64,000 bases of DNA from Meghimatium bilineatum (taxonomy: Eukaryota > Mollusca > Gastropoda > Stylommatophora > Philomycidae), in assembly GCA_034231615.1 (NCBI GenBank), contig CM067316.1, positions 64,007,353-64,071,352 on the forward strand, read 5' to 3'. Every line of letters starts with the position of its first letter. Positions within the stretch are counted from its first letter, which is position 1. Below the pieces are notes generated by a model that was not told where the DNA came from, searched no databases, and was given only the letters and a program-made list of their open reading frames with translations. Shown one piece after another: positions 20,591 through 32,000 of the stretch. The position numbers were made by a program, and so were the translations under genes.

Positions 20591-21090
20591 CAGTATAATG
20601 CTTTAAGTATTGTTGAGAAGAGTGACCCACTCATTTCTTATCATGCACTTTTCTGTCGTGCGCATTATGCTCTGCGAGTCTGATAGAATCACTGTCGTCT
20701 TCTGTCTAGGTCAGTGAGAGTCGGAGGCAACGAAAGTGTTGATGCATTAGCGGGTAACTCTATAGCGGGTGATAAAAATGAATTAGGGCGTTCATGGATA
20801 CATTACAAAACATTTGCCCGATTATCGACTACTTTCAATATGATAAGTTAAAGAAGGGAATGCATATCAAGGTGGACAAAAGAAATACTACATGGACTGG
20901 TTAAAAATCTCACTGAAAGCCTTTGAAATAAACCAGAATACATTGTGTTCTACCTAACACACCTGCTCGAAATAGAGCTACAATGCGCTTTACAGCCACA
21001 AAATGCGCAGCACCTTGTGAAAACAGGAGAAATGCAGCACCTCAACAGCGGAGAGTAACTAGAAAGTCACAGGTAGATTTTTTTTTAAAC
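20591..21090. mobile_element. 5'-inverted LINE insertion, second example
   Basis: 20591-20692 on the minus strand reads VILSDSQSIMRTTEKCMIRN then WVTLLNNT. From about 20693 the + strand continues the same RNase H (VVFCLGQ, then NESVDALAGNSIAGD in a shifted frame). Same family and same head-to-head arrangement as 11141-12575. The 3' end near 21000-21075 shares a block with 44265-44355. Confidence 0.65.
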
Positions 21091-21099
21091 ATATCTGTT

Positions 21100-22481
21100 C
21101 AACAGGTAAATCCAGAAATATGGTAATGAAGTTTTGCTAAGCACTAAAGACACACATAATAACACACACATTCCTACGTTTCGACCAAAAGGCATATACC
21201 AAGACAAAAATTAAAACATACAGTAGAAAACGGAGAGTAAGGATTATGAACGTTCACATTGACATGTGTAATGTAGATTGACCAGAAGAGGTGAAGCAAA
21301 ACCGGACAAGAAATATACAAAAATGACTACACGCATGTGCTGAGACAGAAGGGTTGGATAGTGGCTCTTTCGCCTTCTTAGCCGAGGTGTCATTCACCGA
21401 CATCGTGAAACCATCGCCCAAGTTCGAGTCTCACACCACGCGTTTGAGAGCAAGGCGTTCTCGAGCTGAGCGACCGTATCACATTTGCATCTGAGCCCAT
21501 CGGGTACTGACCCCCTTTTCTCTGCAAATATATTTCCAGTATAGGAAAGCTTGACAGTAGAGTTTGGCCAGAGCTGCCATCGTTGTCCCTTTTGTGCCTG
21601 AGCCCATCGGTACGGAAACCTTTCTCTTTGCGAGCATGTTTCCGGTATAAGAAAGCTCGACTTTAAAGTTAGGCCAGGTCTTCTTGCTTTTCTGGTCGCC
21701 CATGATTGGGTCTGGGTCTCTGCACACAAGGAGCACAGGTAACTAGAAGCTTGTCTCGAGCTAACAGAGCTTGTAGTTCCAATTTCCTTGGAACTTTTTC
21801 ACTTTCTATTTGCAGTTGGCGCTGACCTCTGGCGCTGTTCTGCCCTTTCATTGTACTCAGTATGAAATCTATTCGTCTCTCGCCATGTATCTACCTTTTC
21901 GTGCCTTTTTCATTGACCGACCCTCCAATGTTCGGACTGAACTGATTAGCGTCACTGTGTCGACAGTTCCGCTGCATGTATTGATGCTGTTGGTGTCGGA
22001 GATATTGTTTGTCTCTTATGCATTCAAATCTCTTTCCATCTGCTACCTCCACATTCCCGGATACGATCCCCAAATAATTTGGCCTAGAATCAGCACGAGC
22101 CGCTGTTTTTCTGTTTCCAGGGTGCACCGCGAGGAGATACATTTGGGATCTTGGTTATCTGCTAACCCTGATTCCGCCGAGAGCAAAGTGTTTCCGTTGA
22201 TGCACCCCAGGTTCTGTTTGTTTTGTGTCACATGTATGTAGTCATTTCTGTATATTCCTTGTTCGGTGCCGTTTCACCTCTTCCGGTCAATCTACATTGC
22301 ACATGCCAATGTGAACGTCCATAATCCTTACTGACCGTTTTCTGTTCTATGTTTTAATTTTGTTTTAATTTTTTTCTTGATAAAGTTCTTTTGGTCGAAA
22401 CGTCCATTTGCATGTGTTATTATGTGTGTTTTTTTAGTGATTAACAAAATTGAATTACCCTATTCCTGTATCTACCTGTTG
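21100..22481. mobile_element. Unclassified element with about 240-bp inverted ends
   Basis: Left arm 21100 to about 21340 starts caacaggtaaatccagaa; the right arm (about 22235-22481) is its imperfect reverse complement. Shared blocks include acacacataataacac, cgtttcgaccaaaag and tgtagattgacc.gaagagg. Minus-strand interior frames read GLADNQDPK.ISSRCTLE, two units of a YTGN repeat, and end TRTWAMVSRCR then a stop. Related interiors lie at 22731-22800 (short) and 24626-25330. Inverted terminal copies with a GAAAC motif would fit a Penelope-like pLTR as well as a DNA transposon. Confidence 0.55.
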
Positions 22482-22555
22482 GATTTCAGTTTTGCGCAGT
22501 AAGTACTCGAACATATTACATATCTCTGTTGAAGAACATTTGTGGTTAGAATAGA

Positions 22556-22660
22556 GATTATTAGCCATCTATGAGATCATAGTCAATGGCATAACTCTAA
22601 CTGAATTTCAAAAGGGGATGTAACAAATGGTCATCATCACTTATAATGAGCGAGCAACAT
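22556..22660 (+). repeat. Dispersed repeat, uninterrupted copy
   Basis: Matches 44420-44488 joined to 45228-45265 (tagccatctat, cataactctaactgaatt, aatggtcatcatcact), i.e. the same repeat without the LINE inserted there. Confidence 0.7.
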
Positions 22661-22730
22661 AACACAAAATGTGAAAAGAAGTTGAAAGAAATAGTTTATA
22701 TGTTCAAAGAATATATTGGAGATACTTTTA

Positions 22731-22800
22731 GGATCTTGGTTATCTGCTAACCCTGGGTCCGCACGACAGCAGTGAGACACCGTTTGCACCCCAAATTGTG
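22731..22800 (-). repeat. Short fragment of the unclassified element
   Basis: Contains ggatcttggttatctgctaa, as at 22139. The minus reading GLADNQDPKSIS is conserved. Confidence 0.6.
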
Positions 22801-23030
22801 GAGTCAATCCGAAGGAAAGTACTGTTGCATTATCCATAAGAGCATACATGTTAGAGTTATACATCATAGCCTATGTTCCGGATTGCATGAGAAAGTTGCC
22901 ATGTTGCATCGATCTTTAAACTATTTCATAGTGAGAGTTGATCTTTCTGGTGTCACCATTTATAAGTAGGGTATTGGCCACTGTGATGAGCTGCGTTATT
23001 TTCGCAACCTTTCCTTTTATCCTCTAAAAA

Positions 23031-23190
23031 TACCACAGAAGACTGATGTGTCTGGCCATTCGTACAAATTAAACAGCGATGCAACGCATTTCCATTCTCT
23101 GGACTACATCCTGTTGGAAATCTAGTAGGACAATGGTCCTGCTACAAGAGAGATCCAGTGGGACTGTGAGAATGAACGCTGAAGAAGAAG
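23031..23190 (+). repeat. SINE-A copy
   Basis: Full-length: gaagactgatgtgtctgg, ggactacatcctgttggaaa, gtgagaatgaacgctgaaga and a GAAGAAG end. Confidence 0.85.
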
Positions 23191-23315
23191 TGCCTCTAAA
23201 AAGTCAGGATTCGACACACAAAACAACGATACTTTTTATTGGAAGGGGGGATATTAATATGTTTATGAAGGTTCTTCACTTTAAGCAAACTTCAACACAA
23301 GATGACTAGCAAATT

Positions 23316-23559
23316 ATGAACAGGTCAGACCACGCTGTCATTCAACGCCTCAGCACAGGACACAACCGACTCAGTACCACCATGTATACAAAGTTCAAGA
23401 TTGGCAACAAAGCCATGTATACACGTGGACAAGCACACCAGACAGCAGAACATATTCTTCAGGAGATGCTCAGATTATTAAATACTGAGGAAAATTCACT
23501 GACCCAGAGAAACAATAATGGAAGAAAGCTCTACGGACATCTGTACGTATTACAAAACA
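23316..23559 (+). pseudogene. LINE C-terminal zinc-knuckle fragment, copy 1
   Basis: Reads RLSTGHNRLSTTMYTKFKIG and NKAMYTRGQAHQTAEHILQE, close to the tail of the intact LINE (HNRLRSHMYTKFKIGN), with the two zinc-knuckle cysteines replaced by Y and R. Bases 23351-23559 recur at 24399-24607. Confidence 0.75.
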
Positions 23560-23575
23560 GTAATACGTACAGATG
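23538..23575. repeat. Perfect 16-bp hairpin at a duplication junction
   Basis: catctgtacgtattac, a 6-base loop (aaaaca), then its exact reverse complement. The LINE fragment ends inside it and the 830-bp duplicate begins at its right edge. Confidence 0.95.
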
Positions 23576-24398
23576 TTTGTAGATTGAAACGGCATTGAGG
23601 ATTAACTTTCGTGCACTCAGGTCACCCCCATACACACTCCAACCCTCACAATACAGTGGCATGCCTCCTGCTGAGAGCACCACTCATATCATATAACTCC
23701 ATACCTTCAAGTGATAATCCCCAAATATATCAACTTTGTCAATATGACGATGTGAGTGGTATTTGAACCCACAATCTCTTGAACACAATATGTGAATGAC
23801 TTAACCACTATGCCAGTGGTTTATAGATATTATGTCTAATGTTTATAGATATTAAACTAAACATATTCTTGACCTGTTATAAAAAATATGTAGGTAAGTA
23901 ATTTTAATATTTTTTAAATATAAAAAGTGTTCAATATGTAGCAGTTCTATGTGAGTTCTGCAGTTTTATGTGACTCCATGAATATGTTGCTAAAATACAA
24001 ACATAATGTCTATCATAAAGTATACTATTTTTGAATAATACATGAACTATACTATTACTGGATAATACCTGAACCATACTATTATTGAATATCTGTTATC
24101 ATAGAGGCATGTCTCTTCATGTGCTTGTACCACTGGATTTTACAAAGTTTCATGATTGTTCTCATTGAACCACTAATACATTTATTATATCATATACTGA
24201 CAACTGAATAGGTTATACTAATAATTTTTAAAACACTAGCCTATTTGTTGATATGTTACATATTACATATATATATTGTTATAGATAATACTAATCTACA
24301 AAAGGTACGGGAGGGTGTGTGTGTGTTTCTGTAAAATAAAATCAACAAGAATCTAATGGGGAAAAACAGAAATTGCAGTGAAAATGACCTTTTCTTAA
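23574..24398. repeat. 830-bp duplicated segment, copy 2
   Basis: Same sequence as 16593-17430, flanked on both sides by the same 208-bp piece of LINE. Shorter TA, G and GT runs than copy 1. Confidence 0.97.
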
Positions 24399-24625
24399 AA
24401 GCACAGGACACAACCGACTCAGTACCAACATGTATACAAAGTTCAAGATTGGCAACAAAGCCATGTATACACGTGGACAAGCACACCAGACAGCAGAACA
24501 TATTCTTCAGGAGATGCTCAGATTATTAAATACTGAGGAAAATTCACTGACCCAGAGAAACAATAATGGAAGAAAGCTCTACGGACATCTGTACGTATTA
24601 CAAAACACAGTCAAGTTTGAGGTGT
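24399..24625 (+). pseudogene. LINE C-terminal zinc-knuckle fragment, copy 2
   Basis: Repeats 23351-23559 almost exactly, then continues past the hairpin point into LQNTVKFEV, the expected LINE ending (compare LQKTVSFI in the intact element). Confidence 0.8.
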
Positions 24626-25330
24626 TATGGGTATCGCATTACTCTCGGCGGACCAAGAGTTAGTAGATATCAAAGATCCCAAAAGTGCCTCCTCGAGATG
24701 CACTCTGGAAGCAAAAGTATACCGGCTCGTACTGTTTCTGGCAAACACTTTTTGGATCGTGTCCAGGAATATGGATACCGAAGATGGAATGAGAATTGAC
24801 TGCAAAAAGACAAGCAATATCTTCAACACCTCTGAGCCAACACATACAACGTCACGTCGACATGCAGTGACGCAAGATAGTCCATCTCATGCATTGGAGG
24901 GGCAGCCAGTGCAACAGTGACGAAATGGGTAGATGTCAAGACGAGTAGTGAGAGTCGAAAAGAAAACATTGAGAACAATGAGAGGGCAGCACAGCGCCAG
25001 AGGGCAGCGTTAGAAGCAAACAGAAAAGGAAAACGTTAAAAGAAAATCGTGCCTAATGTGATTCCAATCTGGACTAATGATAGCAAGCTTCCGGTTCCCG
25101 GTGATCCTAACAGATCAGGCCTAAATCTATACCCGAATCATGCTCGCGGTGATAGTTTTGTTCAGATCGAGAACAAGTTTCCAGGCCGCGATGCTCCTCA
25201 AAAATGTGTAGAGGCTCAGACTTGGACGAGGGGTTCACGATGTCGGTGAAGGACACCTCAGCTATGAGGACGAATGAACCTAGCCCGAGTTTACCGTGGA
25301 TACTGTCCTATACCGGAATCTTGGCCGCGG
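24626..25330 (+). mobile_element. Interior of the unclassified element, opposite orientation
   Basis: + strand equivalent of the minus strand 22205-21370: DPKSASSRCTLE, a degraded middle, then a frame ending AQTWTRGSRCR with a stop where the other copy has TRTWAMVSRCR and a stop. A further YTGN-like unit follows (25290-25360). Confidence 0.6.
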
Positions 25331-25879
25331 ACAGAAAAGGTTCAGTACGATGGGCACAGGTACAATAGGCTTTACCTCTAATTACGTGAGACGAGTTCAC
25401 TGACACTGGAACACCTCGTAAGAGATAGGTGTTGTCGACCCAGGCCTAAATCCACTGAGACTGTCACACCTGGGCATGTTTTGGCCGTCAGACGACATAT
25501 AGGAAGATTGTCACTGGCTAGGAAAGTCCACTACCCGAATTAACGGCATGATGAAAACGGATGTTCTGGTCCTCGAATGTCCGGTCCTCAGAAATACTGG
25601 GCCAGCCGAGGTGCAATATAGTAGCATAACGTGCTTCCCGGCGGAATCACACGAACTTTCGTGGCGGTTATCAGACAGCGAACGCAGAAGAACAATCAAA
25701 TTTATAGAATAAACAAAACTTCAAATATAAAAGCATGTTCCAGGCAACGAATGAAGAAGAAGATATGGTATCTACTCATCATTGTTAATACCTGGGCTCA
25801 GCATCTTGCAGGATTTTTCGATATTTTGCTGTAAACTGAGGTCGAGGTTTAAAGCGAGTTACCGAAGACATGTGACCCC
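25331..25879. other. Region upstream of NUP153
   Basis: Contains the tail of the preceding repeat and no recognised gene. The NUP153 core promoter is expected at its right edge. Confidence 0.4.
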
Positions 25880-25925
25880 CTAATCGACCAATCACAAGGA
25901 ACCTGCATTGCCGCCATCTTTATTG
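25880..25925 (+). promoter_or_regulatory. Probable NUP153 promoter elements
   Basis: A CCAAT box (25888-25892, cgaccaatca) and a YY1-like gccgccatctt (25910-25920) lie 100-135 bases before the start codon. There is no TATA box. This is typical of housekeeping promoters, where YY1 sites often sit just after the transcription start. The start site itself cannot be seen. Confidence 0.5.
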
Positions 25926-25941
25926 GATAAGCGCAGTCACA

Positions 25942-26019
25942 ATGTCCGAACGTTTACTAAATGGATAGACTCTTATGCCTGTATTTTCACAAAGTCTTCG
26001 AATTACAGTCATCCGCTAA
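25942..26019 (+). promoter_or_regulatory. Two short upstream ORFs in the NUP153 leader
   Basis: uORF1, ATG at 25942 to TAG at 25966-25968, has 8 codons. uORF2, ATG at 25975 to TAA at 26017-26019, has 14 codons. The main ATG is at 26022, two bases after the uORF2 stop. If this leader is transcribed, reinitiation or leaky scanning would govern translation. Confidence 0.55.
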
Positions 26020-26021
26020 AC

Positions 26022-26093
26022 ATGTCTAGCGAAGGTGGCAAAATTAAACCCAAGAGAAGACAGGCTCCTAGTAAACCGTACGACAGGAACTTG
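26022..26093 (+). CDS. NUP153: NUP153 exon 1 (start codon)
   Basis: 24 codons, MSSEGGKIKPKRRQAPSKPY to the donor ttg|gtaagc, phase 0. The frame stays open upstream to 25908, but this is the first in-frame ATG and it aligns with the vertebrate N-terminus. Confidence 0.85.
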
Positions 26094-29000
26094 GTAAGCC
26101 GATCTTTTCAAATTAAGACTCATCGAAATCCCACGTGAGACCAAATAGGAACTAGAGTAAAATGCATCATCTAGAAAAGTGTAGAGATTACACAACAGTA
26201 CACGCGTCAGCCGTAGAAAATAGAAATAGTTAAAAATACAAAACTCTGAGTTAAACGTATGTTTATGCATAATATGTGGCTGCTATTTATTATTGAATGG
26301 CCATTTCTTTAATTAGGAGGCATTTTCGATAGACTTCATAAATATTAGTGGACGGGAATGATTGAATGAAATGAATGTCTTTATTTATTCAGTTAATTTT
26401 GGACGTAGGCCCCTAGGCATTTTGCCGCATATCTTTGATAAGTGTATAGATGCTATAGGCTATTTGTTGCAATGTAGTTCTTTATCCAACGAGTAATGTC
26501 TTAAAATAAATAGAACGGAACAGTGACACTACAGGAAGTAGTCTATGATAATGATGATAGGCTTACTAGTAGTCCTAATTTGATTTTTCAAATATAGGGG
26601 CCTACATCAACCTAATTAATCACTGCTATAGCTGCTTTGGTTATGTTTATAATTCAAGTAGGCCTTGTTGAGACTACCTGTCAACCATAACTACATTGTT
26701 TCACAAAGTTCATATGATTATTTCATTAATTATTAATGAATGTAAAAACTTAAAACCACAATCAATGGGGATGTAGTGTTGTAGTTAAGTAAGCATTGGT
26801 CCTGCAGCAAGCCTACTGTCAAGGCAAGATTCAGATTTTCGAGCTTTGGTTCTGCTTGGATCAACTGTTATCTGGGTAAATTTTTCATTTCTACAGTCAC
26901 TGCGCTATAAATAGCACACGTGTTTTCATTTTAAAGCAGCAGACGTCACATATTTCAGCACAAATCCAATGAAGCTCACTATTTTCATTTTTAATCAAGC
27001 GACGTCATGGAGTTCCGCTAGAAAACCCGGGAACCAATCAAATCCTGCGTGCAGTAACATCACACACCTGACGAACGGCAACCGATTTTGTGCGTGGCGG
27101 ACATTTTTTTATGGATTTGATCGATTTCAGCAGTGGTTTTACATCTGGAAATTTGTAGTTGTCTAATTTTAAAATGTAAACAGTGTGAAATGGATAAAAT
27201 GAAGCACTTACCTTATTCACCATTCCGTCGTGGATAAACTCTCTGCAAACCATACATTAATTCTAATACAAATCTCAAATCATAAGAATAACACAAACCA
27301 TAAGCTCCGATCATGTTCTCTACTTTGTTGAAATGTGCGGACTGTAGTTGGTTTCCTATCGGTCTTTTTTTAATTATTTTTTTAAATACCACCCCTCCCT
27401 CTTTTATATTTTTTATACCACCCCTTCCCTTTTTTTTATTTTGTATACCACCCTTATTAATTTTTTATACCACCCCTCCCTCCCCTTTACGAATATGCCC
27501 CAATGAAAATTAAAGATGTTGTGACGTTAACTGACAAAAACGATTGTCGTGACAATTGTTTTTTTTTTATATTACATTAGTTCTACTAGGGGAAATCCGT
27601 AGTCGCCTAATTAAAAATGCAGACTGTGTAAAATGGGTATAACACATCTAGGAAAATGGCTGGTGATGTTCGTTGTTGTTTCTGCCACATGCATTCACAT
27701 AGATGTGATGGAAATTGGCCAGCGCACCTCCTCCCTTGATTCCGTAGTTGTCGTTTAATAGTGTTTGTGTGGGCCCCGGTTTCTCTATTTACAATTTCGA
27801 CTATGATTCACAGCCATATGTACATAGCCCTGGTCATTTCCACTAAATAACCTCCGCGCCAAAAAATGGCCACAGAAATTGCACAATTTGTTTGAATTAT
27901 TAATTTATAAATTGAAATAATAAGGGGGTGGGGGTCACCCTTACACACCCCCATTTTCCATTCTTTATATTTTTCATTTTCTTCAAAAGAACACATTATG
28001 CTGTCATTCTGCCAGGGACGGGACCTTCATTCCTATCATGTGACACTTTGTTTAGTTTGTCATTCCGCCCTTGACCTCCATTTGTATCACGTGACTCAGG
28101 TAAAGGTTAAGAAATACCTCAAAACCAGATCAAAGTTCATAGTGTCTGCCTGAATGAAAGATATGCAGCATAATTAAATGAAGTATAAATATTAAATGTT
28201 ATTTATGATAAAATATTCTTCAACCTGTACATTTGTGTATTCTGGAAAACAAGACAATTAAACAAAAACAGCCAAAAAATAAAATGAACAGCCGGTGAAA
28301 AAATTATTCAAATTGACGAACATGCATACTGATAAAAATTAGAGATATAACAATTTCTAAAATCACCAGCAAGTTTCAGCAAGAATACAGTGTGTTCAAA
28401 TTTCATATATGGGTTGACAAATTGTTTATGAATATTAAATAAGCAACAAATTTGAATTATCTATCAGCAAGACATTAACCTTTAGGACCCTGTATTAAAA
28501 TTAAGAAATACCCCCCTATTTGTGTTATAACTATTAAATATTAGTAACTACTGACCAGCATCCCATATTTTTACATATCGTTTCTACATCTCGACTAACC
28601 CATTATTCACACCATCTTTCTTGCCTTTCATACCAGTTTCTACATTGAGACTGCAAAAGGGGAGCAAATATTAACACTTCCATGCATGTTGTTGCTCATA
28701 TTCGCCCAGTGTGGGTAGCAAACACCAGTAAAGGTGCTTGCTTAAAAAGAGCAGTGAACCAACATAGAACCGAAACCATCGGCCGTTATACCATGAGAAA
28801 TTTTTGCTGAAGCAGAGATCTGAGCACTTATGGACATGTCTGGTGCTCAAGAATGATAATCAATAAACTAATACCGTGTACAGAAATGTTAGGAAATAAA
28901 ATAGATAAACATACAAACTAGATAAATATAAGGACAACATATACTTTTAACAAAATAAACACCAAGAAAATGGATATTAAAAAGGGCAAAAAAGAGAGGT

Positions 29001-32000
29001 GCTGGAATAAGCACATTTGACATAAAGAAGTACACCACAATGTCAAAATAAATATCAGAAAGGACAAGAGTAATATACAAATTAGATGGACAAATTAGCC
29101 CGTATGTTGCCGTGGCCTGAAAGGGGAGCAAAGAATAGCAACACTTTACCTTCCACGCATGTTGTAGAAGGCGACTAACGAAGGTTATTTATAGGATGGA
29201 GTTGGCTGTCCCATCCCATATAGGGTCAGTGGCCAAAGCCATGCTGAAGTCGGATGTGTCAGGCCGAAAGGTGCAGCAATGCTGTAAACCATGACAACGC
29301 ATTCCGTTCTCCGGACTACATCCTGCTAATCTGCAGGAGTTTGAGAACGAACGCAGAAGAAGAAGATGGAGAGACAAGCTGCAGGCAAAGGAAATGTAAG
29401 GGACTTGTACAACACATGGAAAATATAAAGTGGTCTCATCATGATAAGGAAGGCAAGGTGACCGATTAGTTAACAAACAAAAATATAAAGAAATGTAAAG
29501 CACATTTCAGCAGATGAGGAATTGCAGGTTAATGAGGAAAGACCAAGTCAAGAAGAAATAGAAAATGCAATAGAATTCCTTAAAAAAAAAAATAGGCAGC
29601 TGGATCCAGACAGCATTCCAGCTGTCCAAGGGAGAATTTAAGAGATTGCATAGGTGTACAGATATACTCTTTTGTTTGTTCTCCAGCAGACTAGAAGGAT
29701 GTAGCCCAAAGAATGGAATGCATTGTGTTGTGGCTTATATATATTGTCTGCAATATTTGTGTTTTTCATCATGACAAAACTCCCACTTTAGGGGGCGGCT
29801 TCTGGGTCACTTGACCCTCTGGTGGAATGGTACAACCAACTCTACCACCAAAACCCCTGTAGTCACCTCTTACAACGTGCATGGAAGGTAGTGTCACTAT
29901 TATTTGCCACCCTTTCGGGCTCTGGTGAAACAACATGTTCTAAACTATAGATTTGCCATAGACAAACATCTTAGAAAACAGGCAGGCACAGTCGAGAAGC
30001 AACCCAATGTAATGATAGAAGAGGAAAAATGAGCAAGAATTCATTACTGTATATAGGTTTTGTGCACTATGACAAGAATGACAGTTTATTTAGGGAGTAA
30101 CGAGATAATTAAAGCGTTATGTCGTTCAACCAATTTCACAAACCTCATAGAAATACAAAGGAATGAACATGCTAGGGAATCCCACCCGAATTAAAGGCAT
30201 GCAGAAAATGGATGTACTGGACCTTCCAAGGTGCAAAAAATGCAGCTATGCTGTAAATTGACAGCACAATATACTTCACATTCTGCAAAAATCACATAAA
30301 CTCTTGAATTGGTTATTAGAAAGCAATTGCAATGGAATCTATTTGGTTTCTTCTTGTCATCAAGTTCTCCCCATACTTCTATATATTCCCATCTCAAAGT
30401 CCTAGTTGATTGATCGTTCACTATCCATGTTTCTCAGTCATATATTAAAAGTAGAATAAATGTTGTGAAACGTAAAAGATATGACATGACATATGCTGAC
30501 TTCCAACCTCTTATTCTTATCATCAGCGGTCAGCTAATTCCAGAAATCGGATATGCTGATAAGTTCTCTTAGCAACAAACGGAGATGGTCTAAAGCAAAT
30601 GTTAACATCAACAAAAGAACACAGTGAAGCCCAATACCTGTACTTAAATATGAAAGCAAAACATGACCACGGATACAGTGAAAGTACAACCAACGATAGT
30701 TTACAGTTTTGAACTATATTGGCTCATATATATATGTAACTATATTGACGTAACAAATTTCCAGTATTTGGGCATAAAACATAAATAGCTCAGGAGACTA
30801 AGCTATTGAAATCAAGATAATTGAAATGGCGACATTGAAACTTGTGCAAATGAAAAATATTTGGCAAAGTACCATCAGCATATCCAAACTATATATTCTT
30901 CTTCTGCGTTTGTTCTCAAACTCCTGCATTATGTAGTCCGGGGAACGGAATGCGTTGTGTCATGTTTTACAGCATTGCTGCGATATCTGCCCCTTTCGGC
31001 CTGGCACATCCGACTTCAGCACGGCTTTGGGTCACTGACCCTATATGGGATGGGACAGCCAACTCCATCTGATAACCTCCTTAGTCGCCTTTTACGACAT
31101 GCGTGGAAGGTAAACTGTTGCTATTCTTTGCTTCCCTTTCGGGCCCCGGAAACACACAGGCGCAAACTATATATGATTAGAACATGCATATTTCCAGTAG
31201 CAATATACGGTTCTGAGACATAGAAATTAACCTATAGAAGCCCAGCTAAAAATAGCGCATATTTCCTCTGACACCGGGGCATTTTTTATGACTTCTGGTT
31301 TTTCTGCACGTGTTTGCTTTTTTTAGCGTAACGTTTTTATTTGAGTTATTGATTTCAAATTCGGAGCCAATAGAGATAAATGGATGCTGAATATGATTTA
31401 GAGGTGTTATTTGTTTGTGTGTGTGTCAGTGTTATGTTGTGCACAATCAAAATCGAGAATGTGGATAAACACACAAAAAACTTATCTTGTCAAGGTCACA
31501 TGTAGACCTAGTTGTAGAAAACAGGGTTCCTCAAATTCCTCATCTTAAATGACTGCAATTACGTCTCTATTAAATATTATAAACATCTCTCAAACACAAG
31601 TTCATCTACAGTAACTGTAACGTTCAACCTTTAAAATTCATCATTTTGAGAATCATAATTCATGAAAAAATGGTGAAAAATGGCGGCACCAAAGCAAGGC
31701 CTACACAGTTCGGATTGCAGTCGTGAAAGGTCGAATAAATTATGACTATATATATATATATATCTTGCTGCGGAAAATTAAGGAACAATCACTCTAGTAC
31801 ACACTAAGAGCATGATGGGAAATAAACATGGGCGATTATTATCCATGATTACAAATGGCTACCTTGTTATAGGATTTGTTGATAGTGGGTTTCTATCGCT
31901 CGATTACATGTCTTCGGATTGCTACAGATTAAATAAAATAATAGCAAAGAGAATCTCTGCTTTTGTAATGCTATAGAAGAATTTTACATATACAATGGAG

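Noticed and set aside
25908-26021. N-terminal extension of NUP153 in the open frame upstream
   Set aside because: No in-frame ATG; the ATG at 26022 matches the expected N-terminus.
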